This document shows, one piece after another, positions 1-8,881 of a DNA stretch of 64,000 nt (its first letter is position 1; each line of letters opens with the position of its first letter). Made by a program: the position numbers and the translations under genes. This DNA comes from an uncultured Bizionia sp. GTDB taxonomy: Bacteria; Bacteroidota; Bacteroidia; Flavobacteriales; Flavobacteriaceae. Below the pieces are notes generated by a model. It ran no database searches, was not told the origin of the DNA, and saw only the letters and a list, made by a program, of their open reading frames with translations. The DNA is taken from the NCBI GenBank assembly GCA_947496215.1, contig CANMCF010000006.1:124001-188000 (forward strand), given 5' to 3'.

Positions 1-236
1 TGAGCATCTTCAGAGGAAAAATCCTCGTAAATGGCTCTTAAATCCTTGAAGATGGAAGCATCTACATCGGAAAGCTGAGGTAGAGGCTGCTCGCAAAGCG
101 CAATGAAATATTCAATTTCCACCAAGACCCGATATTTTATAAGCGCCTCTTCAGAAAAATATTTGGTTAAAACATCTATTTTGTTTCTATAACGACCATC
201 TATGGGTGAAATAGCATTTAATGTTGATATTGACAT
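1..236 (-). CDS. purB: Adenylosuccinate lyase, N-terminal part (runs off the window)
   Basis: Only the first 78 codons are inside the window; the gene continues past base 1. The reverse-strand translation from the ATG at 236 begins MSISTLNAISPIDGRYR, the characteristic start of adenylosuccinate lyase of the fumarase/aspartase superfamily. The enzyme acts twice in purine synthesis, releasing fumarate from SAICAR and from adenylosuccinate, in the cytoplasm. The catalytic residues lie outside the window. A short 7-bp tandem repeat sits about 50 bp upstream of the start. The N-terminal signature makes the call fairly secure despite the partial sequence. Confidence 0.9.
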   Translation of the reverse strand, partial: MSISTLNAISPIDGRYRNKIDVLTKYFSEEALIKYRVLVEIEYFIALCEQPLPQLSDVDASIFKDLRAIYEDFSSEDA

Positions 237-287
237 AGTTGTTGTGTTGTTGTTTTTTGAAAGATGCAAAGATAGGTTATTGTATCT

Positions 288-315
288 CGAATTGCGAATT
301 GTGAATTGTGAATTT
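288..315. repeat. Four tandem copies of a 7-bp unit
   Basis: Four adjacent heptamers read cgaattg, cgaattg, tgaattg, tgaattt. They lie between the purB start and the end of the next minus-strand gene, so they fall in the purB leader. The pattern is seen directly; any function is unknown. Confidence 0.7.
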
Positions 316-364
316 TTGAAGTAGCTTCAAACCATAAATTGATGAATGATCTCTATGTAGGAAA

Positions 365-925
365 TCATTTTAATTTTTTCAAAATATGCCTAGCTCTTGC
401 TTTGAAACCCGAACTTTGCATTTGGTAGTCCCTCTCTAGAATCATTACCAACTCAGGGTGAATCCAATCATAGTCTTTACCTAGCATATACAAGATATTC
501 ATAGAATATGCTTTTGGAGCTATCTTTTCATCGTTGATCATCCAGTCAAAGCAAGCTTCAATGATTTTCTCAAGATGCTCTGGTTGCAATGCAGATTGTA
601 TCTTGTTTTCGGTCTTGGCGTAATAAGCCGTTACCAAGTACTCGCAGATCTTGGCTACTGGACGTACGGCAGAGTCCAAATGTACCTTGTGGATGTTGTT
701 GGTAAATGTATCCAGATGGGGAATGGCAGTTTCTATGCTTTTGCCACACATAAACTCGAAAACCCAAGCAGCCCTTGGAGATGTCTTGTCATTTACCATA
801 AATAGAATTTCTAAAAGCCTTGGGATCAAGTTAGGATTGTCGATTACCAAATTGGCGTAAAAAAGGCGTTTTTCACGAGAATGATTTACATAATTTAATT
901 CTTGATATAGAGCGTCTGTAGTCAA
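365..925 (-). CDS. Conserved hypothetical alpha-helical protein upstream of purB
   Basis: A 186-residue soluble protein without signal peptide or membrane segment. The sequence is helical and resembles a short HEAT-type alpha solenoid, with Asn-Pro and Pro positions at likely helix starts and a basic C-terminus ending KARARHILKKLK. I recognise no catalytic motif. It precedes purB on the same strand, about 130 bp away, and could share a transcript with it. As far as I recall, related flavobacterial proteins sit next to purB and are sometimes labelled adenylosuccinate lyase by proximity; nothing in this sequence supports that activity. Confidence 0.75.
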   Translation of the reverse strand: MTTDALYQELNYVNHSREKRLFYANLVIDNPNLIPRLLEILFMVNDKTSPRAAWVFEFMCGKSIETAIPHLDTFTNNIHKVHLDSAVRPVAKICEYLVTAYYAKTENKIQSALQPEHLEKIIEACFDWMINDEKIAPKAYSMNILYMLGKDYDWIHPELVMILERDYQMQSSGFKARARHILKKLK

Positions 926-962
926 AGGAATTTAGTATTTTTAAAGCTCTAAAATAATAAAA

Positions 963-1436
963 ATGAGAATACTTAAAAAAATACTTTTGGTTTTACTTGT
1001 TGCCTTTATAGTAGCTCAATTTTTTGGTCCGGAAAAAAATGAGGGTGACATTGCTTCTTTAAACGATTTTTTTGCAGACACTAATCCTCCAGAAAATGTA
1101 AAGGCAATCCTAAAGGAAAGCTGTTTTGATTGCCATAGCTCAGTTACTCGATACCCTTGGTATAATAGCATTACACCTGTGAACTATTGGTTGGCAGATC
1201 ATATAGAACATGGGAAGAAACACTTCAATGTTTCCAAATGGAAAGGGAGTTCCATAAAAAGAAAAGACCATAAGTTCGAAGAACTAGTGGAAATGGTGGA
1301 GGAAAAGGAAATGCCGTTGCCTTCCTATACATGGACGCATGGTGAAGCCAAATTAACAGACGAGCAAATTGAAGCTGTCGTGACTTGGGCAAAACAGGTG
1401 AGATTTAAATATGCCTTGGCTCCAAAACCAGAATGA
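963..1436 (+). CDS. Haem-binding domain protein, membrane-anchored
   Basis: A 157-residue protein with an N-terminal hydrophobic segment (about residues 5-21) that should act as an uncleaved anchor or signal. A single c-type haem attachment motif CFDCH follows at residues 54-58, next to an aromatic stretch (RYPWYNS). A methionine in EKEMPLPSYTWTH near residue 117 is a plausible second haem ligand. This arrangement matches the Bacteroidota haem_bd family, small periplasmic cytochrome-like proteins. The partner redox system is not visible nearby. It is transcribed divergently from the hypothetical gene before it. Confidence 0.85.
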   Translation: MRILKKILLVLLVAFIVAQFFGPEKNEGDIASLNDFFADTNPPENVKAILKESCFDCHSSVTRYPWYNSITPVNYWLADHIEHGKKHFNVSKWKGSSIKRKDHKFEELVEMVEEKEMPLPSYTWTHGEAKLTDEQIEAVVTWAKQVRFKYALAPKPE

Positions 1437-1500
1437 TGATCAATAGAATTTGTTAATTGGTTGTCAGATAGTTGGTTGTCAATTATGTGGCGGGTTGTGA

Positions 1501-1531
1501 TTGTGTTTTGTAGGATAAGTACCTATATTTG
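1501..1531 (+). promoter_or_regulatory. Bacteroidota-type promoter before the glycosyltransferase
   Basis: TTG at 1501-1503 and TATATTTG at 1524-1531 are 20 bp apart, fitting the known Bacteroidota consensus TTG-N(17-20)-TAnnTTTG. It lies about 60 bp upstream of the start at 1591. The match is seen in sequence; use as a promoter is inferred. Confidence 0.5.
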
Positions 1532-1590
1532 TATCTGAAAGTATCGAATAATCCCTATTAATTAAATAATTTAATCAAACCATTCCTCAT

Positions 1591-2832
1591 TTGAAAAAAG
1601 AATTATTGATCATTGGTTTTGTTTGGCCAGAACCCAAAAGTTCTGCTGCGGGTAGTAGAATGATGCATCTCATAGAGATTTTTAAATCTAAAGATTATGA
1701 TATAACATTTGCCACATCCTGTGCAAAAAGTGACAACGCCTTCGATTTGAAAGGTATTGGGGTAAAAACTGAATCCATAGTTTTGAATGATTCCAGTTTT
1801 GATGACTTCATAAAGAAGCTAAAACCTGCAATCGTACTTTTTGATCGGTTTATGATAGAAGAACAATTTGGATGGCGCGTTGCAAAGAACTGCCCTGATG
1901 CTTTACGGTTGCTTGATACGGAGGATTTGCATTGTTTGCGTAAAGGAAGGCAACAAGCATTGAAGGATAATACCGTATTTGATATTGGTTATCTATACAA
2001 TGACGTCGCCAAACGTGAAATAGCTAGCATATACAGGTGTGATTTAAGCATTATGATTTCAGAGGTAGAGATTGAAATACTCAAGCATCAGTTTAAGGTA
2101 GATGAGCATTTGTTGCATTACCTTCCTTTTTTGTTGGACTCCATATCTTTGAAGTCTCAAAAGGAATTGCCAAACTTTAGGGATAGAGAACATTTCATAA
2201 CCATTGGTAATTTTTTACATGCTCCCAATGTCGATGGACTTTTCCATTTGAAAGAGAACATATGGCCATTCATTCGTAAGAAGTTGCCCAAGGCGGAGAT
2301 GCATGTTTACGGTGCTTACGAATCCCAAAAGGCGAAACAGTTGCATAATGAAAAAGAAGGCTTTCTAATTAAAGGCTATGTAGATGACTTAAATGATGTC
2401 ATACAGCATTATAAAGTGTGTTTGGTGCCACTACGTTATGGGGCAGGTTTAAAGGGGAAAATAATAGATGCCATGCTAAATGGGATTCCTTGTGTGACCA
2501 CAAGCATAGGAGCTGAGGGGATGTATGGTGATATGGAACCCAACGGTTTTGTAGAAGATGATCCCAAGGAATTTACAAAAAAAGCGATAGAATTATACAC
2601 AAACAAGATTTTTTGGGCGGGAAAACAAAAAAATGGAGTTGACATTATTAACATTCGTTTTGACAAGTTGTTGTTCACCACCGATTTCCTACATCGGATA
2701 GAAATGCTTCAAAATGGCATGGAAGCACATAGAATCAGTAATTTCACAGGAAGTATGTTGATGCATCATACTATGCAAAGTACCAAGTTCATGAGTAAAT
2801 GGATAGAGGAAAAGAATAAGAATCAACATTGA
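1591..2832 (+). CDS. Glycosyltransferase, GT4-like
   Basis: A 413-residue cytoplasmic protein that starts with TTG and the Rossmann strand KKELLIIGFVWPEPKSSAAG, typical of the N-terminal domain of GT-B glycosyltransferases. The C-terminal half holds LIKGYVDDLNDVIQHYKVCLVPLRYGAGLKGKI-like features of the nucleotide-sugar binding domain (glycine-rich GAGLKGK followed by GIPCVTTSIGAEG). It would transfer a sugar from a nucleotide donor; donor and acceptor cannot be told from sequence. It stands alone with its own promoter-like element rather than in a polysaccharide cluster. A frame from the TTG matches the family N-terminus, so the start is likely right. Confidence 0.85.
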   Translation: MKKELLIIGFVWPEPKSSAAGSRMMHLIEIFKSKDYDITFATSCAKSDNAFDLKGIGVKTESIVLNDSSFDDFIKKLKPAIVLFDRFMIEEQFGWRVAKNCPDALRLLDTEDLHCLRKGRQQALKDNTVFDIGYLYNDVAKREIASIYRCDLSIMISEVEIEILKHQFKVDEHLLHYLPFLLDSISLKSQKELPNFRDREHFITIGNFLHAPNVDGLFHLKENIWPFIRKKLPKAEMHVYGAYESQKAKQLHNEKEGFLIKGYVDDLNDVIQHYKVCLVPLRYGAGLKGKIIDAMLNGIPCVTTSIGAEGMYGDMEPNGFVEDDPKEFTKKAIELYTNKIFWAGKQKNGVDIINIRFDKLLFTTDFLHRIEMLQNGMEAHRISNFTGSMLMHHTMQSTKFMSKWIEEKNKNQH

Positions 2833-2875
2833 AAGAAATAAACCAACACTACACTAATTTTTAATCATCATCATT

Positions 2876-4432
2876 ATGAAAACTCTTTATGCGGTTTTGT
2901 GCTCATTGTTAATGTCTGGCAGCATATGTGCACAAATGAATTCCAAACAAATAGATTCATTGGTAAACTATGCCATGAGTAAATTCAATGTAGCTGGAGC
3001 TGCCGTTGCAATAGTAAAAGACGGAAAAATAATACATAATAAGGGATACGGGATAAAATCGATTGAAACGAAGAGCCCAGTCAACGAGCATACACAATTT
3101 GCAATAGCGTCCAATAGCAAGGCCTTTACGACAGTTGCACTGGCTTTGTTGGTTGAAGAAGGGAAAATCAATTGGTTGGATAAGGTAAAAGACCACATTC
3201 CTGAGTTTACCATGTATAACGATTATGTAGAAGACAACTTCAATGTTCAAGACCTGGTAACACACCGAAGTGGATTGGGCCTTGGAATTGGAGACTTGAT
3301 GTTTTTTCCTGATGGCTCAGATTTTACGATGGATGATTTATTGTCCAGTTTTCAACACTTCAAACCAGAATCTGCCTTTAGGACAAAATGGGATTATGAC
3401 AATTTGTTGTATCTAGTTGCAGGGGAGCTCATTGCCAGAAAAAGTGGGATGACTTGGGAAGCGTTTGTCAAAACCCGTATTCTGGATCCTTTGAATATGG
3501 ATAATACATATGCTTCTTTGTCAGAAATCAAGGATACTAGCAATTTGTCATCATCACATTCCACGGATACCGGTACCATTAGAATAATACCGACCTTTAA
3601 AGAAATGATAAATGGTGCAGCAGGAGGAATCTTTTCCAATGTAGACGACTTATGCGAATGGATGCTATTACATCTCAACAATGGGAAATACGGTGAGAAT
3701 TTAAACAAACAATTGTTTTCAGGGCTTAACCATCGAGAGATGTGGAAAATACATACAGTAATGAGAGTTAATCCAGATTCGCGTTACAATTCCCATTTTT
3801 CGGGCTATGGCTTGGGTTGGTTTTTGTCTGATGTAAAAGGAAATATGAAGGTTGAACACACGGGAGGTTTGCCTGGAATGCTATCCAATACGGTTATGAT
3901 GCCCGATTTGAACCTTGGAGTGGTAATCCTGACAAATACAAGTGATGATGGAGGGGGATTGTTCTCATCGGTAGCAAATGCGATAGTCGATGATTATTTG
4001 GGGTTGGATAACTTCAATTGGGTTGATAAATATGCAGCCTATTATAAAAAAAGAGCAAAAGGGAGTGATGATTTTACTAAAAAAGTTTGGGAAGATGTCG
4101 GAGTTGCCGATGCATCTAACATCAAACGCAAAAACTATATTGGATTGTATGAAGACAAATGGTTTGGAAATGTTGAGGTATTCCATGACAAGGGGAAGAT
4201 GTACATTAAATCATACCGCTCACCAAAGCTAAATGGCGAGTTGCAGTTTTACAAGGATCAAACATTTGCAGTAAGGTGGGAATATCAAGATATGAATGCA
4301 GATGCATTTGTGACCTTTGACCTAGATGAAGTGGGAAAGGCACAGCGTATTAAAATAAAGGGAATATCTCCAAATATAGATTTCAGTTTCGATTTTCAAG
4401 ATTTGGATTTGCAACGTGTAAACAAAGATTAG
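2876..4432 (+). CDS. Secreted serine hydrolase, class C beta-lactamase family
   Basis: A 518-residue protein with a cleavable signal peptide (residues 1-20, ending SICAQ). It carries the three class C/penicillin-binding motifs: SxxK at S79-K82 (SNSK), YxN at Y174-N176 (YDN), and HTGG at 328-331. A C-terminal beta-rich extension from about residue 400 resembles DUF3471, common in Bacteroidota esterase/peptidase members. Likely activity is hydrolysis of a peptide or ester in the periplasm or at the cell surface; true beta-lactamase activity cannot be assumed. The next gene starts 3 bp after its stop, so the two are probably cotranscribed. Confidence 0.9.
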   Translation: MKTLYAVLCSLLMSGSICAQMNSKQIDSLVNYAMSKFNVAGAAVAIVKDGKIIHNKGYGIKSIETKSPVNEHTQFAIASNSKAFTTVALALLVEEGKINWLDKVKDHIPEFTMYNDYVEDNFNVQDLVTHRSGLGLGIGDLMFFPDGSDFTMDDLLSSFQHFKPESAFRTKWDYDNLLYLVAGELIARKSGMTWEAFVKTRILDPLNMDNTYASLSEIKDTSNLSSSHSTDTGTIRIIPTFKEMINGAAGGIFSNVDDLCEWMLLHLNNGKYGENLNKQLFSGLNHREMWKIHTVMRVNPDSRYNSHFSGYGLGWFLSDVKGNMKVEHTGGLPGMLSNTVMMPDLNLGVVILTNTSDDGGGLFSSVANAIVDDYLGLDNFNWVDKYAAYYKKRAKGSDDFTKKVWEDVGVADASNIKRKNYIGLYEDKWFGNVEVFHDKGKMYIKSYRSPKLNGELQFYKDQTFAVRWEYQDMNADAFVTFDLDEVGKAQRIKIKGISPNIDFSFDFQDLDLQRVNKD

Positions 4433-4434
4433 TT

Positions 4435-5040
4435 ATGAGTTGGATAAAAGTGATACCATACAATGAGGCGAAATCAAGCCTAAAGAAGATTTATGACAAG
4501 GTAAAAGGGCCAAACAACAATGTGGACAACATATTGGCCATACATAGCTTAAGACCACATTCTCTAGTTGGGCATATGGCGTTGTACAAGAATGTGTTGC
4601 ACAACACCAACAACACCTTGCCAAAATGGTATTTGGAAACCATTGGAGTGTATGTGAGTTATCTTAATGCATGCAGTTATTGTGTCGATCATCATTTTAC
4701 AGGATTAAAACGTTTGTTGAAAGATGATGAGAAATCAAATAAGATATTCCAAGGGATTGAAACTGGTACTTTAAAGACGCATTTTGATGCTAAGCATGCA
4801 ATTGGAACAGAGTATGCAAGAGTATTGACAATGGACCACACCAACATAAAAGAAAGTTTGATATCTGAATTGAGATTCAATGGTTTTACAGATGGTGAAA
4901 TTCTAGAACTCAACCAAGTAATCAGTTATTTCAATTATGTGAATAGAACGGTTTTGGGACTAGGGGTCAACATCGAAGGAGATGTTTTGGGGCTGTCCCC
5001 AAATGATGGCCATGATGAGAACAATTGGAGCCATTCTTAA
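4435..5040 (+). CDS. AhpD-like peroxidase-related protein (carboxymuconolactone decarboxylase fold)
   Basis: A 201-residue all-alpha cytoplasmic protein. The redox motif ACSYCVDHH contains C80 and C83 followed by H86/H87, the CxxC-x-x-H signature of AhpD-type alkylhydroperoxidases. This family reduces peroxides or recharges a peroxiredoxin; the specific substrate is unknown. Its start lies 3 bp after the serine hydrolase stop, suggesting translational coupling, although a functional link between the two is not obvious. It ends directly against the convergent M28 peptidase gene with no visible terminator. Confidence 0.85.
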   Translation: MSWIKVIPYNEAKSSLKKIYDKVKGPNNNVDNILAIHSLRPHSLVGHMALYKNVLHNTNNTLPKWYLETIGVYVSYLNACSYCVDHHFTGLKRLLKDDEKSNKIFQGIETGTLKTHFDAKHAIGTEYARVLTMDHTNIKESLISELRFNGFTDGEILELNQVISYFNYVNRTVLGLGVNIEGDVLGLSPNDGHDENNWSHS

Positions 5041-6006
5041 CTATTCTTCGGTAATCAACTCTTCGATGACCGAGTACATTAAATTGGTTGTGGAAAGCAA
5101 ATAGTCAAAGTTAATCGTATCATAGGTGTCACTAGGAGCATGGTAGTGAGGTGTGGTATCCCTGTTTTTGTACTCTTCGGTCAGCCCAATGGCATTGTAT
5201 CCCAAATTTCTAAATGATTTGTGATCCGTGTAATCTACATCCGAAATATGAATGGGAATATTATGCTTTTTTGCAATTTTGGAATATTTGCTTTTTAGAT
5301 AATCGGTAGGTAGTTCCAACTCAATAGCCCTATCTCCATCTTTATCCCATCCCATTTGATCTACTGTGTGAACGGAATGAACGTTGTGATTTTTTCCTTT
5401 TAACATTTTTGCAAACGCATCACTACCTATCAATCCTTTTTCTTCATCGTCAAAGAATATGACCATTACATTTTTATTTCGAACTTCCAAGTTTTTTAAT
5501 TTGGTAAGCAAACTATATATCATAGCTACTCCAGTGGCATTGTCATTTGCTCCAGGACAGTTTTCCACAGAATCGAAATGAGCACCTAGAATAACATATT
5601 CATCACTTTTTTTAGTTGAATAAAGAGTTGTATGTATGTTGGCCCCTTTATAAAAGTCAATCGGGATGTTGGGGCTCCTCTCTTGAGCTATGAACTGATG
5701 TTTCTTGGCCTTTAAATCCAAATCCATAATAAGGTCTTTTAGGTATTCCCTAACCAGTACCTTGTCGTTTTTTGTAAATCTGCTTTTTAATTTGATACTT
5801 CCATTTATGGTTTCATTTCCTGTAAGTTTGCCTATAATTTTTTTTTGAAGCTCTAAAGTAGATGCATTTAATTCATAGTGGGGATTTGGAATTTCTTTTT
5901 TTGAAGAAGATGAAACATTGAAAATGAATAAAAAGAGTAGGATTGTCGAACTATGTTTTATGAGTATAGGATTCATATGCTTTTTAATGAAAAATAATGG
6001 TTTCAT
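5041..6006 (-). CDS. M28-family zinc aminopeptidase, exported
   Basis: A 321-residue protein with an N-terminal hydrophobic export segment (about residues 20-32). Zinc ligands of the M28 family are visible: H143 in GAHFDSV, D155 in PGANDNATG, the E188/E189 pair in FFDDEEKG, an Asp in QMGWDKDGD and a His near DTTPHYHAPSDT. It should release N-terminal residues from peptides outside the cytoplasm. The upstream ATG at 6006 or the internal ATG at 5976 (MNPILIKHSS) are both possible starts; the second gives a more typical signal sequence. Confidence 0.88.
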   Translation of the reverse strand: MKPLFFIKKHMNPILIKHSSTILLFLFIFNVSSSSKKEIPNPHYELNASTLELQKKIIGKLTGNETINGSIKLKSRFTKNDKVLVREYLKDLIMDLDLKAKKHQFIAQERSPNIPIDFYKGANIHTTLYSTKKSDEYVILGAHFDSVENCPGANDNATGVAMIYSLLTKLKNLEVRNKNVMVIFFDDEEKGLIGSDAFAKMLKGKNHNVHSVHTVDQMGWDKDGDRAIELELPTDYLKSKYSKIAKKHNIPIHISDVDYTDHKSFRNLGYNAIGLTEEYKNRDTTPHYHAPSDTYDTINFDYLLSTTNLMYSVIEELITEE

Positions 6007-6056
6007 AAGTTACCATTATTTTTTTATTTTAAATAAGCAGCTACATTTGAAAATGA

Positions 6057-6094
6057 AAAAACCTTGACTCCCATCCGAAGGAATCAAGGTTTTT
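6057..6094 (-). terminator. Hairpin terminator after the J-domain gene
   Basis: A stem of aaaaccttga with tcaaggtttt, extended by three more pairs after one mismatch, is flanked by A and T tracts. It lies just past the stop of the minus-strand gene ending at 6114 and before the M28 peptidase gene. Confidence 0.75.
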
Positions 6095-6113
6095 ATAGTA
6101 AATAGAATATTTA

Positions 6114-6560
6114 TTAAGCTTCTTGTAAGCTTTTCTTTATTTTTCTGTATGTATAGGTTTTGAAGATGTTTCTTTTTGCAAAACGTGTTTGTTTGTCCGA
6201 TTGAGCAAACTTTATGTATAATGCTTTGTTGACTCCAAAAAACTCATAGGTATTGCCATCCAAGAAAGTGATTTCCAACAATAGTCCTTTGTGCTTCCAA
6301 TCCATTATTGGGCTATTGATGGTTGTATTGTATTCTTCTAAATTAGCCGAAATGGTCTCTGGAGCAATACTTACCAAAAAGTGATATCCATCTATGATTT
6401 GACGACTTTTCAACTCTGCTTCCTTTGCTTTCTCATCACCCTCTTGAAACTTGTCAGGATGCCATTCTTTCACTAAATTTCTGTAAGATGTCTTTAGAGT
6501 TTTAAGAGAAGTGTCTTTCTCAACATTAAATAACTTCTTGTATTCATTAATACGCTTCAT
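6114..6560 (-). CDS. J-domain plus KTSC-like domain protein
   Basis: From the ATG at 6560 the protein has 148 residues and begins MKRINEYKKLFNV, directly entering a DnaJ-type J-domain with the invariant HPD in KEWHPDKF. After a short linker the C-terminal part reads as a KTSC-like domain (beta-strand GLLLEITFLDGNTYEFFGV, then a helix). J-domains stimulate Hsp70 ATPases; the KTSC domain is thought to bind nucleic acid or lysyl-tRNA synthetase-related partners, so the role is open. A longer frame reaches 6617, but the extra 19 residues do not look conserved. Confidence 0.8.
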   Translation of the reverse strand: MKRINEYKKLFNVEKDTSLKTLKTSYRNLVKEWHPDKFQEGDEKAKEAELKSRQIIDGYHFLVSIAPETISANLEEYNTTINSPIMDWKHKGLLLEITFLDGNTYEFFGVNKALYIKFAQSDKQTRFAKRNIFKTYTYRKIKKSLQEA

Positions 6561-6767
6561 AAGGATGCTTTTTTCTAAATAAGGCGCAAAGGTACTCTTT
6601 CTTTTTGCATTGAGCATGAGAATGGTAAAAAAGAATTTTCACTGGTCGTATTGATGAGCATGAAGTACTGTCCTAGTCTTGGAATTAGATATACGAATAG
6701 AGGATGAGTTTTTATTTTCTGAAAGGCTCTAGATAAGTATTGTCATCATTGCTAGTGTAATGGTGTC

Positions 6768-7400
6768 TTAATCTTCGAAATTGAGATTTGTGGGCTTTAG
6801 TAGAATGTGATTGGAGTTGCCGACGCTCAACAAAGAATCAAAACGTTCTGTCGAATTTTCCAAGATTTCAAAACTCAAGTTGTCCAGCCAAACTTTCCCG
6901 GTGCCATGTAGCAAAACCCCAAAGTTCATTGAATTGCTGTTTTCTGGGACGTCCAATGTTATTTCATATTCCGTCCAATTCGTCGAACCTTTGATAGGTC
7001 TCTTCTTCATATTGTCAAAATAAGGGGAAGCACAGCTTTTAATGGGATTTATTCTTAACCACATTCCAGACCAGTTAGACACATTCTCAGTCTTGATGTA
7101 CCCTTTCATTTTGATTTTCTTGCCAAGAAACTCTTTGGTGCTGCAGGATTGCATTATGGCTCCAAATTCCTTTGGGCTGGATGTTTTGGATTCTAAGCAT
7201 ATGCTTTTCTTTCCATTTTGGGATACGGAATCGTCTAAGTTTAAGAGGTATTCTTCGTGACTGTTCCCAGTTTTAAACCATACTATTGAAGGAGTTTCAT
7301 AACAGGAAATCATACTGATTAATAACAATAACAATGGCAATAAAGGAGAATTTATCACTCTTTTTGGATGTGGTATGATTGACTTTCTTTTAACTGGCAT
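6768..7400 (-). CDS. Putative lipoprotein with carbohydrate-binding-like jelly roll
   Basis: A 210-residue protein with a basic N-terminus, a leucine-rich segment and a lipobox-like LISMISC, so it is probably lipidated and attached to a membrane. The mature part has the rhythm of a CBM4/CBM11-like beta-sandwich: GYIKTENVSNWSGMWLRI, then TNWTEYEITLDVPENSNSM, and VWLDNLSFEIL at the end. Such domains often follow regulators or enzymes in Bacteroidota, but here the domain stands alone. No enzymatic motif was seen. The 215 bp upstream of it hold no gene. Confidence 0.65.
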   Translation of the reverse strand: MPVKRKSIIPHPKRVINSPLLPLLLLLISMISCYETPSIVWFKTGNSHEEYLLNLDDSVSQNGKKSICLESKTSSPKEFGAIMQSCSTKEFLGKKIKMKGYIKTENVSNWSGMWLRINPIKSCASPYFDNMKKRPIKGSTNWTEYEITLDVPENSNSMNFGVLLHGTGKVWLDNLSFEILENSTERFDSLLSVGNSNHILLKPTNLNFED

Positions 7401-7614
7401 TTACTATAGTGTGTCAAAAAACAAACCAAGGGTTTATTGAATGGAAAAACAGTTTGCACATAGCGCAATTTCAAGTTGTTAATTTACTAAATAAAAAGAA
7501 ATATAGAAACTAGATGTATCTCTAAATGTTTAGCTTTTTGATATTGTTCATTGCTTTTATCACTACAATGATTGGTCTTGAAGTCTAAAAAGAAATAGAC
7601 TAGAAGAAACTTGC

Positions 7615-8052
7615 CTACTTGCTTGTCCAAAAATATTGTAAATCCTTGTCTATTTCCCAACCGAGGCTTTCATATAGATGTTGTGCTGGGTTCGAAGTCT
7701 CGGTTTGTAACCCTACTCCCTTGTAATCAAGTTCTCTACATAGCTTCTTGGCTTCGTTCATCAATGCCACACCAATTCCTTTTTTACGATGGTTGGAAGC
7801 TACATACAAATCATTTAAAATAAACAACGGTTGCATCGAAACGGAGGAGAAACTATGGAATAGATGTGTAAAGCCAACAGCTTCATCATTGATGTATGCA
7901 ATGTATAGGATGGTATCTTGATTAGTTAGGCGCTCGATTAAAAAAGGTTTTACCGCTTCGATATTCGAGGGTTGTCTATAGAAAACACGATAACCATCAA
8001 ATAGAGGAGCCAAATCGTCAAGGTGTTGTAATTCTGCTTTAATAATTTTCAT
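7615..8052 (-). CDS. GNAT family N-acetyltransferase
   Basis: About 145 residues from the ATG at 8052 (MKIIKAELQHLDDLAPLF). The acetyl-CoA binding motif A is clear: LYVASNHRKKGIGVALMNEAK, with the R/Q-x-x-G-x-G/A pattern as RKKGIGV. The following QTETSNPAQHLYESLGW is motif B. It would transfer an acetyl group from acetyl-CoA to an amine on a small molecule or protein; the substrate cannot be deduced. No linked gene gives a clue. Confidence 0.88.
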   Translation of the reverse strand: MKIIKAELQHLDDLAPLFDGYRVFYRQPSNIEAVKPFLIERLTNQDTILYIAYINDEAVGFTHLFHSFSSVSMQPLFILNDLYVASNHRKKGIGVALMNEAKKLCRELDYKGVGLQTETSNPAQHLYESLGWEIDKDLQYFWTSK

Positions 8053-8125
8053 ATGGATCAAAAAAAACTGTAATCGAAATTACAGTTTTTAATTTAAATA
8101 TTACTATCTACCACAAGGAGTGTTT

Positions 8126-8764
8126 CTACTTGGCATTCGATTTATGTTTGTTTATTTCGTCTTGCAATTGGCGTCTTACCTTTTGTTCGCGTTCCAATGC
8201 AACACGCCTATGTTCTTCAAATTGCTCTTCTGTCTCTGCCAATGTGATCTTGGCTTGTTTGGTAATGGTGTTGCTGTCTTTGAATTTGTATATGAAAAAC
8301 AAGAGGAAAACCAACAAACATCCAATTATGGACCACATTAGGCTATTGTATCCACTTTTACTCATTTGTATTCCAAACAAGGACATACTGTCTTTTTCTA
8401 TGTTTGTCTTGTTCAAGGTGCCTTGGGTATTGGATAGATTGGTTTTTAAAAGAGTTATTTCCTCTGCTTGTTTGTTGACGATGCTTTGGGTATCGTTTAG
8501 ATTTTTATGAACCGCTTTCAAAGAATCCAACACATGGGACTTCAAGGTAAGTATCCAATTTCTTTTGATTACTTCATAAGGCTGTCTGCGCTCATCATTC
8601 CAATTGCTGGATTTTGTTATGACATATTCAAATTGGCTGTCTATGGTGCCTCTATCCAATGAAAGCTCTTCGTTTTGAGTCTTGTTTGCTGTATTTTGTG
8701 CTTGGATGTTTAATGAAAAAAAAACTATGGCTAGTAGCGTGATGATGAATTTATGGTTGCTCAT
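8126..8764 (-). CDS. Conserved flavobacterial membrane protein with coiled coils
   Basis: About 212 residues from the ATG at 8764 (MSNHKFIITLLAI), with a signal peptide ending near IQAQ. The conserved block SQFEYVITKSSNWNDERRQPYEVIKRNW follows, then a long heptad-rich segment (KNLNDTQSIVNKQAEEITLLKT and on), one transmembrane helix (SLMWSIIGCLLVFLLFFIYKF) and a charged C-terminal coiled coil. This layout suggests a periplasmic coiled coil tied to the inner membrane. I recall relatives labelled tRNA (guanine-N1)-methyltransferase, but no methyltransferase motif is present here. Function unknown. Confidence 0.75.
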   Translation of the reverse strand: MSNHKFIITLLAIVFFSLNIQAQNTANKTQNEELSLDRGTIDSQFEYVITKSSNWNDERRQPYEVIKRNWILTLKSHVLDSLKAVHKNLNDTQSIVNKQAEEITLLKTNLSNTQGTLNKTNIEKDSMSLFGIQMSKSGYNSLMWSIIGCLLVFLLFFIYKFKDSNTITKQAKITLAETEEQFEEHRRVALEREQKVRRQLQDEINKHKSNAK

Positions 8765-8818
8765 ACTGGGAATTGATTTAATTGTACTCAATATTACGAA
8801 AAAAGATTAATTTTTGAA

Positions 8819-8868
8819 ACGTATATAGTAAAAAGCCTCACTTTTGTGAGGCTTTTTACTATATACGT
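8819..8868 (-). terminator. Terminator with a 23-bp perfect stem
   Basis: Positions 8819-8841 pair perfectly with 8846-8868 around the loop tttt. It lies just after the stop of the minus-strand LVIVD lipoprotein gene at 8882. The inner stem is GC-rich (gcctcac) and is flanked by A/T tracts on both sides, so it could work in either direction. Confidence 0.85.
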
Positions 8869-8881
8869 GAAATCTATGGAT

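Noticed and set aside
288-315. CRISPR array
   Set aside because: The 7-bp repeats are far too short and have no spacers.
8126-8764. tRNA (guanine-N1)-methyltransferase
   Set aside because: Relatives may carry this name, but the sequence has a signal peptide, coiled coils and a membrane helix and no SAM-binding motif.
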